A stretch of 20,954 bases of DNA from an uncultured Oscillospiraceae bacterium (GCA_934446465.1 CAKSEF010000027.1:1-20954); one strand, 5' to 3'. Counted from the first letter of the stretch, positions 1 through 8,473 are shown. Numbers and translations are program-made. Notes: generated from the letters alone by a model not told the origin.

Positions 1-1740
1 CGTGAGACGTTTTATTGCGGTTTCCATGCGCGCTTTCATACCGCCTGTTCTGACGTCATATACGTCAAATCCGAAGGGCTTGTTCTCCGAGCGCCAGAGT
101 GCTTCAAACTTATCGCACATATCGCGGTAATCGCCGAGAAGCGCCTTGAGGTCTGATAAGAGCGAGGAGAGAAAAGCCATGTCTCCGTTGTCATATGCAC
201 GCTTTATATCTATGCCGATTTCAGCCTTTTCAAAGAGCACCTTTGTGAGACTTCTGTAATAGTCGAACAGAAGCTCAAATCCCGGCACGGAGATGCTTTT
301 CAGCTTCTCGTACTTTTTCCTGTAATGCTCCCGAAGTCCGAGTCCCTCGAAGTTTTTGTCGAACAGTCCGCAGAGGACATCTTGGTAGAGAATACAGCGC
401 GAAACGGCACTCAAATTATCCTCGAATGTCTCATCGGGGAGGTTATCAAGCTCAAGCGCGAAGAAATTATCGAGGTCATGCCCCATGCACAGCTTAAACT
501 GCGCTTTGAGATGCTCATCGCTTACTGTTTTGTAATAGTTGTATTCGGCAAAGAACTGTATTCCGCCGAGCATTGTGAGGGAATTGACCTCTGCCCCGTC
601 GTCGCCCCACATTGTGGCAATTATGTTGTTAAGGCCCTTTTCATGGCACACGTCGAGGGCGGCGCGGGTGGTGCTGAAGGTTTTTGCATATCCGGGGCCC
701 ATGCCCTCCCAAATCCATGCACCGCCGACGAACATGGTATTTCTCTGCATGGCAAAATGCTTGTCTATCATGGAACGGTACATTTCCTTGTCCGTATTGT
801 AATAATCCCAATAGGCAAGCGTTATATTTTCGGGAATTTTTGTATGGATATCCTCGGGAATTTTTGCGTCAAGGTCGTAATAATCGCCCGTTTTTGAACC
901 TAAACGGAAGAACATATCGCTCCACATAATCGGCTTAAAGCCGTACTTCTTCGAGATTTCGCAGACACGCGTGAGATGTCTCGACAAAAGGTCAAAGCGG
1001 TTGCTGTCGCCGTGGAGGTCGTAATATTTACCGCGTCCGACAAAATGCGCTTCGTCCATACCGATGAGTATCTTATTTGACGAATATGAGGCCCTTGCGG
1101 ATTTAAACATGGCGTCGATGAACTCATACGTCTTTTCGTCATCAATCAGGAGAATATCCTCATTGTCGCACATATCCGCCGCATAACTCCAGCGCAGAGC
1201 GTTTTTGAGGTGCGCGAGTGTCTGTATACACGGAATCATCTCGATGCCGAGAGCGTGAGCCGCCTTATCCATCTCGCATATTTCGGAAACGGTATATCTT
1301 CCGCGCATATATCCGAAATACGGATACCCCTCAACTTCATACGTATCCTCAGTGTAGAGCATGACCGTATTCATGCCGGCGCACGCCATGCGCGCCATGC
1401 GGTCTATGACCGTTTCAACCTTCAGAACGGCGCACCGCGAGCAGTCGAGCATCACTCCGCACATATTCATTCTGCGCTCTTCGCGCTTATGTACAGCGGT
1501 CTCGCCGCTCTCAAGGATGCCGACCAGCGTGCATACCGCGCGGAAGAAATCGCCCTTTTCCGCCCACGATATTGTGTATTTTCCGTCCGCGCCGTCTATG
1601 GAAAGACCGTTTGAAACTCTCTTCAGCGAAACCTCTGCCGTGCCGTTTTCTCCAAATTCGAAACCGCGCACCTTTGAAATGACGGAAAGACCGTCAATAA
1701 GTCCGTTTGTTTCCTTTGGGTTAAACCTCAATGAAATCAT
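1..1740 (-). CDS. GH20 beta-N-acetylhexosaminidase, GcnA-like (partial, C-terminus off the left edge)
   Basis: The reading frame is open from ATG at 1740 to the window edge (580 codons, no stop seen), so the C-terminus is missing. GcnA-like enzymes are somewhat over 600 residues, so probably only a few tens are lost. An N-terminal domain of about 90 residues precedes the stretch RMNMCGVMLDCSRCAVLK, which starts the TIM barrel. The GH20 catalytic Asp-Glu pair is in GMDEAH (D229, E230), followed by IMWSDMF and IATMWGDDGAE. A helical C-terminal domain follows from about residue 440. The family removes terminal beta-linked GlcNAc or GalNAc from glycans by substrate-assisted catalysis. No signal peptide is visible, so a cytoplasmic role on imported amino-sugar oligosaccharides is likely (inference). 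The start is supported by AGAGGAG (minus strand) at 1751-1757. It lies 97 bp downstream of the nitrilase gene, with its own candidate promoter and operator between them. Confidence 0.85.
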   Translation of the reverse strand, partial: MISLRFNPKETNGLIDGLSVISKVRGFEFGENGTAEVSLKRVSNGLSIDGADGKYTISWAEKGDFFRAVCTLVGILESGETAVHKREERRMNMCGVMLDCSRCAVLKVETVIDRMARMACAGMNTVMLYTEDTYEVEGYPYFGYMRGRYTVSEICEMDKAAHALGIEMIPCIQTLAHLKNALRWSYAADMCDNEDILLIDDEKTYEFIDAMFKSARASYSSNKILIGMDEAHFVGRGKYYDLHGDSNRFDLLSRHLTRVCEISKKYGFKPIMWSDMFFRLGSKTGDYYDLDAKIPEDIHTKIPENITLAYWDYYNTDKEMYRSMIDKHFAMQRNTMFVGGAWIWEGMGPGYAKTFSTTRAALDVCHEKGLNNIIATMWGDDGAEVNSLTMLGGIQFFAEYNYYKTVSDEHLKAQFKLCMGHDLDNFFALELDNLPDETFEDNLSAVSRCILYQDVLCGLFDKNFEGLGLREHYRKKYEKLKSISVPGFELLFDYYRSLTKVLFEKAEIGIDIKRAYDNGDMAFLSSLLSDLKALLGDYRDMCDKFEALWRSENKPFGFDVYDVRTGGMKARMETAIKRLT

Positions 1741-1760
1741 AAACACACACTCCTCTTGTG

Positions 1761-1804
1761 TCAGTATCGAAACTGATTATAAACAGGTTATCCGAGATTT
1801 TTAA
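1761..1804 (-). promoter_or_regulatory. Candidate promoter and operator-like palindrome for the GH20 gene
   Basis: On the minus strand a perfect TATAAT (1776-1781) lies 17 bp from a weak -35, TTAAAA (1799-1804). Immediately downstream, over the expected start of transcription, is the 16-bp inverted repeat TCAGTATCGAAACTGA (1761-1776). Seven of its eight base pairs are symmetric and it has a central CG, the form typical of LacI-family operators. No regulator gene is in the window. The promoter call rests mainly on the -10 box. Confidence 0.4.
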
Positions 1805-1819
1805 GTATAAATTTCGGAT
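1790..1819 (-). other. Imperfect AT-rich hairpin downstream of the nitrilase gene
   Basis: The arms ATCCGAAATTT and AAATCTCGGAT (minus strand) can pair over 11 bp with one mismatch, 18 bp after the nitrilase-family stop codon. No U-tract follows, so it is a poor intrinsic terminator. It overlaps the -35 region proposed for the GH20 gene. Confidence 0.25.
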
Positions 1820-1837
1820 AGGGAAAGTTTTTATACA

Positions 1838-3298
1838 TTATACTCTAAACAGCGGAATTGCGGAGATACAATCGTCCGTAATAATTGTATCGACTCCCGA
1901 AGCTATATACCGTTTTATATCTGACTGGCCGCCGTTCAAAACCATATTGCACAGCAGACCCCTGCCGTGTGCGAGCTCAATATTTCGGGGAGAATAACCC
2001 GATTCGGAAAACAGGATTTTTTTGCAGCCGAGCGAAAATGCCGTTTCAACCGCATTTTCATCAAATGTGTCCGTGCACAGACATAACGGAAATTGTTCCG
2101 CAATTTCGGATATCAGCCTTATAACGCCGACGTTTTCGGAGGAAAAATACACATATTTTTCGCAGTCATAATCTTTGATAAGGGAAACGGTCTCCCGTAT
2201 CAGAGATACGTCTTCCTCGTTTATGAGGATGTTCATAACAACGTGGCAGGAGAGCTTTCTGAGTATTTCGGAAAATGAGTCGGGGATTTTGGCGTTCGGG
2301 CAGTAAAGCGGGAAAGCCTTTATCTCTCCGTTATCACCGCACTTCACCTCAAATGTAATTTCATTTACATCAAGCGCGGCGGCGGCTCCGAAAGCGGGCA
2401 GCAAACGCTGTGAGGCTGCCGTTCTTGCACAGAGACGGGGATATGGCATAACCGAATCGGGCAGAACGATTGCGCTCCCTCCGGGACGGTAATTCCACGG
2501 ACACCGTCCGCGCTCGACATATTCGTAGTGCGCCGACGGAGGATTTCCGAAGCCGGCAGGCTTATAAAACTTCTTTTTCGGCTCAAACTCAACAGTTTCT
2601 ATGCCGATTCTGCTCCTCATATTCAGGAGGACTTTGCCGTTCGGAGCAACGGCCATGCTCGCTCCGCCTTCATCGGAATTTTCTCCCATGCTTACGGATG
2701 CGCGGAGAAGATATGCGTTGCAGTTATATGCGGCAAAACGCGAAAAAAGCTCGCTTGTTTCATGATTGTCCGAACGCTGGTGCGAACAGCCTATTATGAT
2801 ATCCGCGCCAAAACGCGCAATATTTGAGAAGGCTTCGTAAAAATAAAAATCATAACATGTAAGGAATGCAAATCTCAGTCCCTCATGCTCTGTTATGTAC
2901 GGTGCGGAAGCGTGCAGTGCATATTCCCGCGAAAGTCCGCGGGTGCTTACCTCGCCTTCGGTCAGGTGGCGCTTGCAGTACTTGCCGAAAATATCGCCGT
3001 TTCGGTCAAAGGCATAGGTTGTGTTCCTCTTATCACCGATGCCGTTTGCAAAGACGAGAGATTTACAGCGCTTTGCAGTCTGCGCGGCTTTTTCGAGAAG
3101 CCTGCCGTGAAAACTGCCTACACTCGCCCAAAAGTCTTCGTTTGAGTTCGGCATGGCGGGAATGTCGCCGTATTCGGGCATGACAATAATGTCAAGACTG
3201 TCATCGCAGGAGCCGAGCAGTGAAACTTCCGCTTCAAAAAGCTCCTCCGCGCGCGAAAAATCTTTTGAATATTCGGGTTGAATGAGTGCTGCCTTCAT
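1838..3298 (-). CDS. Nitrilase-superfamily hydrolase fused to a degenerate GDPD-like barrel
   Basis: This is a 486-residue protein. Residues 1-260 form a carbon-nitrogen hydrolase domain with an intact Glu-Lys-Cys triad: E42 in VMPEYG, K109 in YCKRHL, C148 in LTCYDF. GGASMAVAPNGKVL is the usual late strand. The family hydrolyses amides or nitriles, or transfers acyl groups; the substrate is not predictable here. From about residue 287 the sequence follows the glycerophosphodiester phosphodiesterase pattern: CARTAASQRLLPAFGAA resembles HRG-x-PENTLAAF, ITFEVKCGDNGEI resembles IElDVxxTkDG, and GVDTIITDD is the usual ending. The catalytic His-Arg is replaced by Ala-Arg, E-x-D by E-x-K, and the His-Asp pair by Leu-Tyr. 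This half is therefore probably not an active diesterase. The start at 3298 is chosen because GGGGGAGG precedes it and the homologous region begins there; the longer frame to 3460 runs through the promoter. No signal peptide. Confidence 0.8.
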   Translation of the reverse strand: MKAALIQPEYSKDFSRAEELFEAEVSLLGSCDDSLDIIVMPEYGDIPAMPNSNEDFWASVGSFHGRLLEKAAQTAKRCKSLVFANGIGDKRNTTYAFDRNGDIFGKYCKRHLTEGEVSTRGLSREYALHASAPYITEHEGLRFAFLTCYDFYFYEAFSNIARFGADIIIGCSHQRSDNHETSELFSRFAAYNCNAYLLRASVSMGENSDEGGASMAVAPNGKVLLNMRSRIGIETVEFEPKKKFYKPAGFGNPPSAHYEYVERGRCPWNYRPGGSAIVLPDSVMPYPRLCARTAASQRLLPAFGAAAALDVNEITFEVKCGDNGEIKAFPLYCPNAKIPDSFSEILRKLSCHVVMNILINEEDVSLIRETVSLIKDYDCEKYVYFSSENVGVIRLISEIAEQFPLCLCTDTFDENAVETAFSLGCKKILFSESGYSPRNIELAHGRGLLCNMVLNGGQSDIKRYIASGVDTIITDDCISAIPLFRV

Positions 3299-3331
3299 CG
3301 ATAAAAAACCTCCCCCTAAATGCTTGATATC

Positions 3332-3360
3332 AGTATAAAATATACCGCCGAAAAAAGCAA
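3332..3360 (-). promoter_or_regulatory. Candidate sigma-A promoter of the nitrilase-family gene
   Basis: On the minus strand TTGCTT (3355-3360) and TATACT (3332-3337) are separated by exactly 17 bp, about 35 bp upstream of the start codon at 3298. It diverges from the oxidoreductase promoter in the same 223-bp gap. Confidence 0.5.
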
Positions 3361-3410
3361 GAAGTTCATAAATAAAGCACGGTGAGCAAGATATATTTGC
3401 AAAATCGGTA

Positions 3411-3439
3411 TTGACATTTCCGAAAGGCATGCCTATACT
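3411..3439 (+). promoter_or_regulatory. Sigma-A promoter of the oxidoreductase gene with a palindrome in the spacer
   Basis: A perfect TTGACA (3411-3416) is followed after 17 bp by TATACT (3434-3439). The spacer contains AGGCATGCCT (3425-3434), a perfect 10-bp palindrome that touches the -10 box and would suit a repressor. The predicted leader of about 75 nt could form a stem from CCGCAT (3455-3460) with ATGCGG (3489-3494). Confidence 0.65.
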
Positions 3440-3521
3440 TAAGAATAACACGGACCGCATTACATATTTGGACTTTAAAATTCAATATATGCGGTGAATA
3501 TTATATTTTGCGGAGTGAGTT

Positions 3522-4475
3522 ATGATGATTAAGGCAGGTCTCATCGGGTGCGGAAAAATCAGCGCTAATCATATCAGGGCGTTCGGGAAGCTTTCGGACG
3601 CGAAAATAACGGCGGTTTGCGACCTCAATGAAGAAAATCTTCGCGCAGCGGCTGAAAAGACGGGTGCAAAGCCGTATAAGGATTATAAGGAACTGTTTTC
3701 CGAAGAGAAAATCGACCTTGCGGTTATAACGCTTCCGCACTTCCTGCACTGCGAGGCGGCCTGCGCCGCGGCGGAGCAGGGAATAAATGTCTTCCTTGAA
3801 AAGCCGATGGGAATGAGCGTTCGGGAATGCGACAGAATAATCGAAGCCTGTAAAAAGAACAACGTCATGCTGTGGGTGGGAGACCCGCAGAGATACCATG
3901 CGGGAAATATCGTTGCAAAGAAGCTCATTGATTCGGGCGAGTACGGGAAGCTGATAGCAATTTCCGAAACGCGCTGTACGAATTATTTTTCGGACGACCG
4001 CCCGAGGTGGTTCTTAAGCAAAAAAATGAGCGGCGGCGGAATATTGATGAATCTCGGCGCTCATACGATAGACGGAATTAAATATCTCACGGACAGCGAG
4101 TTCCGCGATGTCAGCGGAAAGACACATATTCGTGAGGGCTATGACGTGGAGGACACGGCGCAGGCGTTCGGCGTTCTGGAAAACGGGGTCTCGGTTACGA
4201 TGAATTTGGTCGGAAATGCCGAGAGCGGGAACTACCAAACACATTTATTCCTCTCTGCGGGGGAGATACATATAACCGATTATTGCTCGCGCGTATCCGC
4301 GTGCAAGGCGGACGGTGTTTTCAAAGACATTGATGTGCCCGGGGGTTCGGCAATGGACGCGCAGATTGCCGATGTAATACGTATTATGAAATCGGGTGAA
4401 AAGCCCGCGGTAGACGGCGAATACGGAAAAGCGATTATACAGGTAATAGAACGGATTTACGATATGAATGCGTAA
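3522..4475 (+). CDS. Gfo/Idh/MocA family NAD(P)-dependent oxidoreductase
   Basis: A 317-residue protein of normal family length. The N-terminal Rossmann fold shows the dinucleotide-binding loop LIGCGKISANH (residues 7-17) and an Asp ending strand 2 (CDLN, D34), which favours NAD over NADP. The family hallmark EKP is at 93-95, with K94 the conserved active-site lysine. The C-terminal domain carries GGGILMNLGAHTID (171-184), in which H181 and D184 match the catalytic and substrate-binding positions. Members oxidise or reduce sugars, inositols or related polyols; the substrate cannot be read from the sequence. GGAG at 3512-3515 supports ATG 3522, and the adjacent ATG 3525 is equally possible. 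It stands alone between a promoter and a terminator, divergent from the nitrilase gene. Confidence 0.9.
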   Translation: MMIKAGLIGCGKISANHIRAFGKLSDAKITAVCDLNEENLRAAAEKTGAKPYKDYKELFSEEKIDLAVITLPHFLHCEAACAAAEQGINVFLEKPMGMSVRECDRIIEACKKNNVMLWVGDPQRYHAGNIVAKKLIDSGEYGKLIAISETRCTNYFSDDRPRWFLSKKMSGGGILMNLGAHTIDGIKYLTDSEFRDVSGKTHIREGYDVEDTAQAFGVLENGVSVTMNLVGNAESGNYQTHLFLSAGEIHITDYCSRVSACKADGVFKDIDVPGGSAMDAQIADVIRIMKSGEKPAVDGEYGKAIIQVIERIYDMNA

Positions 4476-4506
4476 AAAGAGCACCCCTTATCGGGGTGCT
4501 CTTTTT
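4474..4506. terminator. Bidirectional intrinsic terminator
   Basis: A perfect 14-bp stem (4474-4487 with 4493-4506) closes a 5-nt loop. The GC core GAGCACCCC is flanked by A5 on one side and T5 on the other, so it works on both strands. It lies between the convergent oxidoreductase (stop at 4475) and M13 peptidase (stop at 4512) genes. Confidence 0.93.
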
Positions 4507-4511
4507 GTAAT

Positions 4512-6854
4512 TTACCAGATTTTCACTCTTTTTTTCGGCGGAAGGTACATGCCGTCTCCCTCCTTAATTCCGAACGCCGTGTAAAACTCGTCAATATTTT
4601 GGAGAACCCGGTTTACCCGGAGCTTGCCGTCGGAATGTACGTCAACGGTTGCGTTATACTTCGCAAAATCGCGCGTTTGTGTGATTGCCCATGAGGAGGC
4701 AACCGACCTGTAAAGGAGCTTAAAATCAGGGTTTTCGAGCCTTTTTGCAACCTCGGTTATACATGAGACCGCGCCGAGGTCCGAAACGTTTTCGGAAAGC
4801 GTGAGCCTTCCGTTCATCGGTATTCCCGGTATGCCCTCCTCGCCGTCATAAAGCACAACCACCTTATCGCAGAGTGCTGTGAAGGCAGAGTAGTCATCCT
4901 TTGTCCACCAGTCGGCGGCATTGCCGTTTTCATCGTACTTTGCGCCGTTATTATCGAACGCGTGCGTTATCTCGTGGGCGATTATATAGCCGATTGCGCC
5001 GAGGTTTTTCTCGCGGGGCGCATTTTTGTCATACATGGGAGGCTGAAGTATTGCGGCGGGGAAGGTGATGTCGTTTGAGGTGGGGGAGTAGCACGCATTC
5101 ACCGTATACGGATACATTATCCATGCCCCTTTGTCAACCTCGCCACCCTGAAGCTCCGAAACAGCGGATAAATAAGCCTTTGATATGGCGATGACATTTT
5201 CAAAATAGCTTCCGCCGTCCTCGGGCGCTTTAATTGAAACATTGTCGAGATAGGTTCCTGAGTCGTCGGGGTATCCGACCTTTATCTTCATCGTGTCAAG
5301 CTTTCTCTTTGCGCGGGATTTCGTCTCCGCACTCATCCAGCTAAGCGAGTCTATGCGGTCCTTGTAAACCGCGATTATCTCCGACGCCATCTCCTCAATG
5401 TCGCGCTTCGACTCCGCATCAAAATATTTCTCGGCGTACAGCCTGCCGAGGTAATCGGGGAGCATATTGCCTATAATAAGCGTTGTGCGCTCGCGTTCGC
5501 TCACTCCGCCCGAAATTCCGAAAAGCCGTGAATTGAGCTTTTCGGAGAGCGCGTAGAAGTCATCGTCGAGCAGTGCACCGAGAGACATAAGAACAGTCAG
5601 CTTCGCACACGATTTGAGAGTGCCTATGTAGTTTGCATCGTCGTTTAAGATTCGCGACAAGGCGCGCAGAAGTCCGGCATCCGTAACGAGCACCTCATCC
5701 TCGCGCCTGAGCGAACAGGCGAGAAGGAGAGCGTCAAGGTCTGCATTGGGGAACATCAGCTTTAGCGTGTCGTATTTGTAAATGTTATACGTTTTGTCGG
5801 AATTTGCGTACTCCTCGGCATTGAGGGTGTATTTTGATATTTCCTGCTCAAATCGGAAATATGCTTCGGCGCTTGCCTGCGCGGAGGAACGCTCCTCGCC
5901 CGAAAGCACGAGCACTCCCGTCAGATAGCCGATGTACGCCTCTTTCTGAGCCTCCGTCGGATTTATGTAGAAGTCCTTTGAAAGCTGCGGCGAGAAGGTA
6001 TTGAGTATGAGCTTATACTTCGTGCTGTCCTTTGCATCGATGGTGAGTGTGAATCCAAAAAACGGCGCCGTGCCGAGGTCGCGTATGGTATCGTTCTGCA
6101 CGGCTAAAAGCTCCCTGATATTCGATGCGCCGTCTATCTCGTCAAGGTATTTCCGTATAGGTGCAAGACCGGTTTTGCGGCGGCCTTCCTTATCCGTAAC
6201 GGACTTATAGAAGTCATATATTTTCTTCTCGGTTTCGTTTCTGTTTTGCTTATTTGCTATTTCGTCTATTATATCGGATATTGCGGCGGAGGATTCGTCG
6301 GAAAGCTCGTAGATTGTTCCCGTAATCACCTTGCCGTCCCCGAGCTTCATGGAATTGAGCTTTGAACGGTTGACCGCGGCATAAAAATCGTCTTTTTCGT
6401 TTGTGCCGAATACTGAATACGCGCGCTCGCAAAACAACTCCATCTGCTCCGCCGTTACGTTTTCGGCGGGCGCGAACACCCCGGGAGAAACTCCCGCGGC
6501 AATGCCTGCGTCAAAAACGTCGGCAAGCTCCGACTTTGCCCACTCGGGAACGTCGGTGAAATCGTCCGCGCGAATGGCGACCGCGGCGTTATGACCTTCA
6601 AGCGCGGGGAAAGCTCCGAACGCGCGCCTGAGCATGACGAGCGCCTCGGCACGGGTAACTCCGCGTTCCTCATGGAGCTGACCGTCGGGATAGCCCTTAA
6701 GTATGTCGGATTTTGTGAGTGTGCCGTTATAGTCGTCCGCGGCGGTAAGAAGCATATCCGCCGCTTCTCCGCGCGTCATGCCGTTCGCGGCGAATACGCC
6801 CGCCGACGGCAGAAGAAGCGCGAATACCAAGATTGCCGAAATTATTCTTTTCAT
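4512..6854 (-). CDS. Secreted M13 family (neprilysin-like) metallopeptidase with N-terminal SLH modules
   Basis: A 780-residue protein. Residues 1-22 are a signal peptide ending GVFA. Residues 23-155 hold SLH-type motifs (MTRGEAADMLL, ILKGYPDGQL with VTRAEALVML, FTDVPEWAKSEL with VTAEQMELF), which normally bind pyruvylated cell-wall polymer. The remainder is an M13 peptidase: the helical M13_N part to about 540, then the catalytic part with zinc motif HEITH (H627, E628, H631) and third ligand E688 in ENVSD. The C-terminus RVNRVLQNIDEFYTAFG ... RVKIW matches the family ending, including the terminal Trp. The substrate-backbone motif usually written NAYY or NAFY reads NACY. It probably cleaves peptides outside the membrane. 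ATG 6854 has GGGAGGA upstream. It has its own promoter and shares the two-way terminator. Confidence 0.92.
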   Translation of the reverse strand: MKRIISAILVFALLLPSAGVFAANGMTRGEAADMLLTAADDYNGTLTKSDILKGYPDGQLHEERGVTRAEALVMLRRAFGAFPALEGHNAAVAIRADDFTDVPEWAKSELADVFDAGIAAGVSPGVFAPAENVTAEQMELFCERAYSVFGTNEKDDFYAAVNRSKLNSMKLGDGKVITGTIYELSDESSAAISDIIDEIANKQNRNETEKKIYDFYKSVTDKEGRRKTGLAPIRKYLDEIDGASNIRELLAVQNDTIRDLGTAPFFGFTLTIDAKDSTKYKLILNTFSPQLSKDFYINPTEAQKEAYIGYLTGVLVLSGEERSSAQASAEAYFRFEQEISKYTLNAEEYANSDKTYNIYKYDTLKLMFPNADLDALLLACSLRREDEVLVTDAGLLRALSRILNDDANYIGTLKSCAKLTVLMSLGALLDDDFYALSEKLNSRLFGISGGVSERERTTLIIGNMLPDYLGRLYAEKYFDAESKRDIEEMASEIIAVYKDRIDSLSWMSAETKSRAKRKLDTMKIKVGYPDDSGTYLDNVSIKAPEDGGSYFENVIAISKAYLSAVSELQGGEVDKGAWIMYPYTVNACYSPTSNDITFPAAILQPPMYDKNAPREKNLGAIGYIIAHEITHAFDNNGAKYDENGNAADWWTKDDYSAFTALCDKVVVLYDGEEGIPGIPMNGRLTLSENVSDLGAVSCITEVAKRLENPDFKLLYRSVASSWAITQTRDFAKYNATVDVHSDGKLRVNRVLQNIDEFYTAFGIKEGDGMYLPPKKRVKIW

Positions 6855-6882
6855 TTTACGTCCTCCCTTATTTTTACCTTAT

Positions 6883-6910
6883 GGTATACCTCAAAGCGTG
6901 CTTTTGTCAA
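6883..6910 (-). promoter_or_regulatory. Candidate promoter of the M13 peptidase gene
   Basis: On the minus strand a perfect TTGACA (6905-6910) is followed after 16 bp by TATACC (6883-6888). GGTATACC (6883-6890) is an 8-bp palindrome on the -10 box. The start codon is about 28 bp downstream of the -10. Confidence 0.5.
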
Positions 6911-6925
6911 TGCGGTAAAAAAATA

Positions 6926-8473
6926 TTAAGGATTTGTCTGTGAAATGAGCGAGCGTATGTAGCGCACGATATCCGTACCGAGCGCGTACAGCGTGAGGGC
7001 GTATACGGCAAAACCGAATAAAAACGAAAGGATAAGCAGAATCGGGCGCGATGCGATATGCGCCGATATAAAATCAAAAAATATATTCGCGGTGAGCGCG
7101 GAAAAAACCGAGGCGAGGAGCGGGTTCACAAACCAGTTGGTAAACCGTATTCTGAGCGACAGGCGCTTTACAATCGCATTGAAATTCAGAATGAATCCGA
7201 CGGCGCCCGACACGATAAACCCCGCGACAAAACCGCCCATTCCGACGGACGGGATTCCAACGCTCCATGTGAACATAAACTCGATAATACCGCTGATTAC
7301 TATATACAGCGCGGATTTTTTCTGCATACCCATGCCGTTGAGAAGTGCGCCTGTCGTTATCTGGTAATAAGAGAGGAGTACGGCGACTGCGAGCGGGAGC
7401 ATGAATGCTCCGGCATCGGCGTGCTTGAAAATGTTCTGTGCAAGCTCTGATCCGAACGGCACGAGAAGCGCCGTGCAGGGCATTGCGAGAAGCCCCGTTG
7501 CGTGTATCGTTTTACCCGCCTTTCGGCGCATTTCCGAAAAGTCTCCGCGCGCGAGCTTTTCTGATATCTTCGGCACCATAACCGATGAAAGCGATGCGAT
7601 AAATGCTATCGGGAAGGAAAGGAGCGGTATCGTCATTCCGAACATCACGCCGAAGCTCTCGGTCGCCGCCTTAACGCCCATACCGGACGCAACGAGACGG
7701 CGCGGGATAAGCACCGAGTTTGCGGCGGATATTATGTTGTTGAGCGTTGCGGCAAGCGACACGGGAAGCGCAACGGAGAATATCTCCGAAAATTTCGGCG
7801 GGGAAAGCGGAAGAGTTGTGCGTTTGCGCCTTTCGGGTGAAAAGAAAAAGAAAAGTATGGAGGAGCTTACAAGCTCGCTTGCGACCATGCCGAGGACTAT
7901 GAGCGAGGACGACTCGGCGGGATTCTGCGGGCGGAAAACCAGCAAAAGCCCCATTACGGCGAGAAAACGCACGGCCTGCTCACTGAGCTCCGACGTGATT
8001 TGGGGAGCTACGCGCCCGACACCGTAAAAATAATTTTTGAAAATGTTCTCGAAGCCCGTGAGAAAAAGACAGAAAAGAATAATAACAAGCGACGGCGCGC
8101 ACCGCTCGTCTCCAAGGAGCGTTTCTGCTATGAAATCCCGGAAGCAAAAGGTGAAAACGGAAACGACCGCCGTCATTATTAAAAAAATAACCTGTGAGCG
8201 GGAAACGCATTTCCGCGCGCCCGACATATCTCCGCGCGCCGAGCGCTCCGCCGAAATCCGTGCAACCGCAACGAGAAGCCCCGTGAGCGTTACCGAAGTT
8301 ATGACCGAGTAAAACGGCATGATGAGCGAATATACACCGACACCCTCCGCACCGATTAAACGGCTCAGAAACACCCGATAGACAAAGCCCATCAGCTGGA
8401 GCAGAAGGTTTGATGCCGAAATTGCAAACAGCGGGAAGAAAACCGAATTCCTGTTTATTCTCTTTACGGACAT
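6926..8473 (-). CDS. SpoVB/MurJ-like (MVF/MOP superfamily) lipid-linked oligosaccharide flippase
   Basis: A 515-residue polytopic membrane protein, with about 14 hydrophobic segments expected. The N-terminus, with NLLLQLMGFVYRVFLSRLIG followed by AEGVGVYSLIMP, matches the stage V sporulation protein B / polysaccharide-export flippase pattern. Such proteins move lipid-linked cell-wall or polysaccharide precursors across the membrane; SpoVB acts in spore cortex formation. I cannot distinguish a sporulation role from a vegetative one. The start is ATG 8473, preceded by AGGAGG, which lies inside the end of the lipase gene (10-bp overlap), so translation is probably coupled. The frame could extend to 8728, but that adds an arginine-rich stretch antisense to nothing known and overlaps the lipase. 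No convincing hairpin follows the stop. Confidence 0.87.
   Translation of the reverse strand: MSVKRINRNSVFFPLFAISASNLLLQLMGFVYRVFLSRLIGAEGVGVYSLIMPFYSVITSVTLTGLLVAVARISAERSARGDMSGARKCVSRSQVIFLIMTAVVSVFTFCFRDFIAETLLGDERCAPSLVIILFCLFLTGFENIFKNYFYGVGRVAPQITSELSEQAVRFLAVMGLLLVFRPQNPAESSSLIVLGMVASELVSSSILFFFFSPERRKRTTLPLSPPKFSEIFSVALPVSLAATLNNIISAANSVLIPRRLVASGMGVKAATESFGVMFGMTIPLLSFPIAFIASLSSVMVPKISEKLARGDFSEMRRKAGKTIHATGLLAMPCTALLVPFGSELAQNIFKHADAGAFMLPLAVAVLLSYYQITTGALLNGMGMQKKSALYIVISGIIEFMFTWSVGIPSVGMGGFVAGFIVSGAVGFILNFNAIVKRLSLRIRFTNWFVNPLLASVFSALTANIFFDFISAHIASRPILLILSFLFGFAVYALTLYALGTDIVRYIRSLISQTNP

Noticed and set aside
325..1614. Plus-strand frames of 134-190 codons
   Set aside because: They lie opposite the continuous GH20 reading frame, which has catalytic motifs and a ribosome binding site.
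3299..3460. 54-codon N-terminal extension of the nitrilase-family protein
   Set aside because: It passes through the -10 and -35 boxes proposed for the gene, and homology and the GGGGGAGG site both start at 3298.
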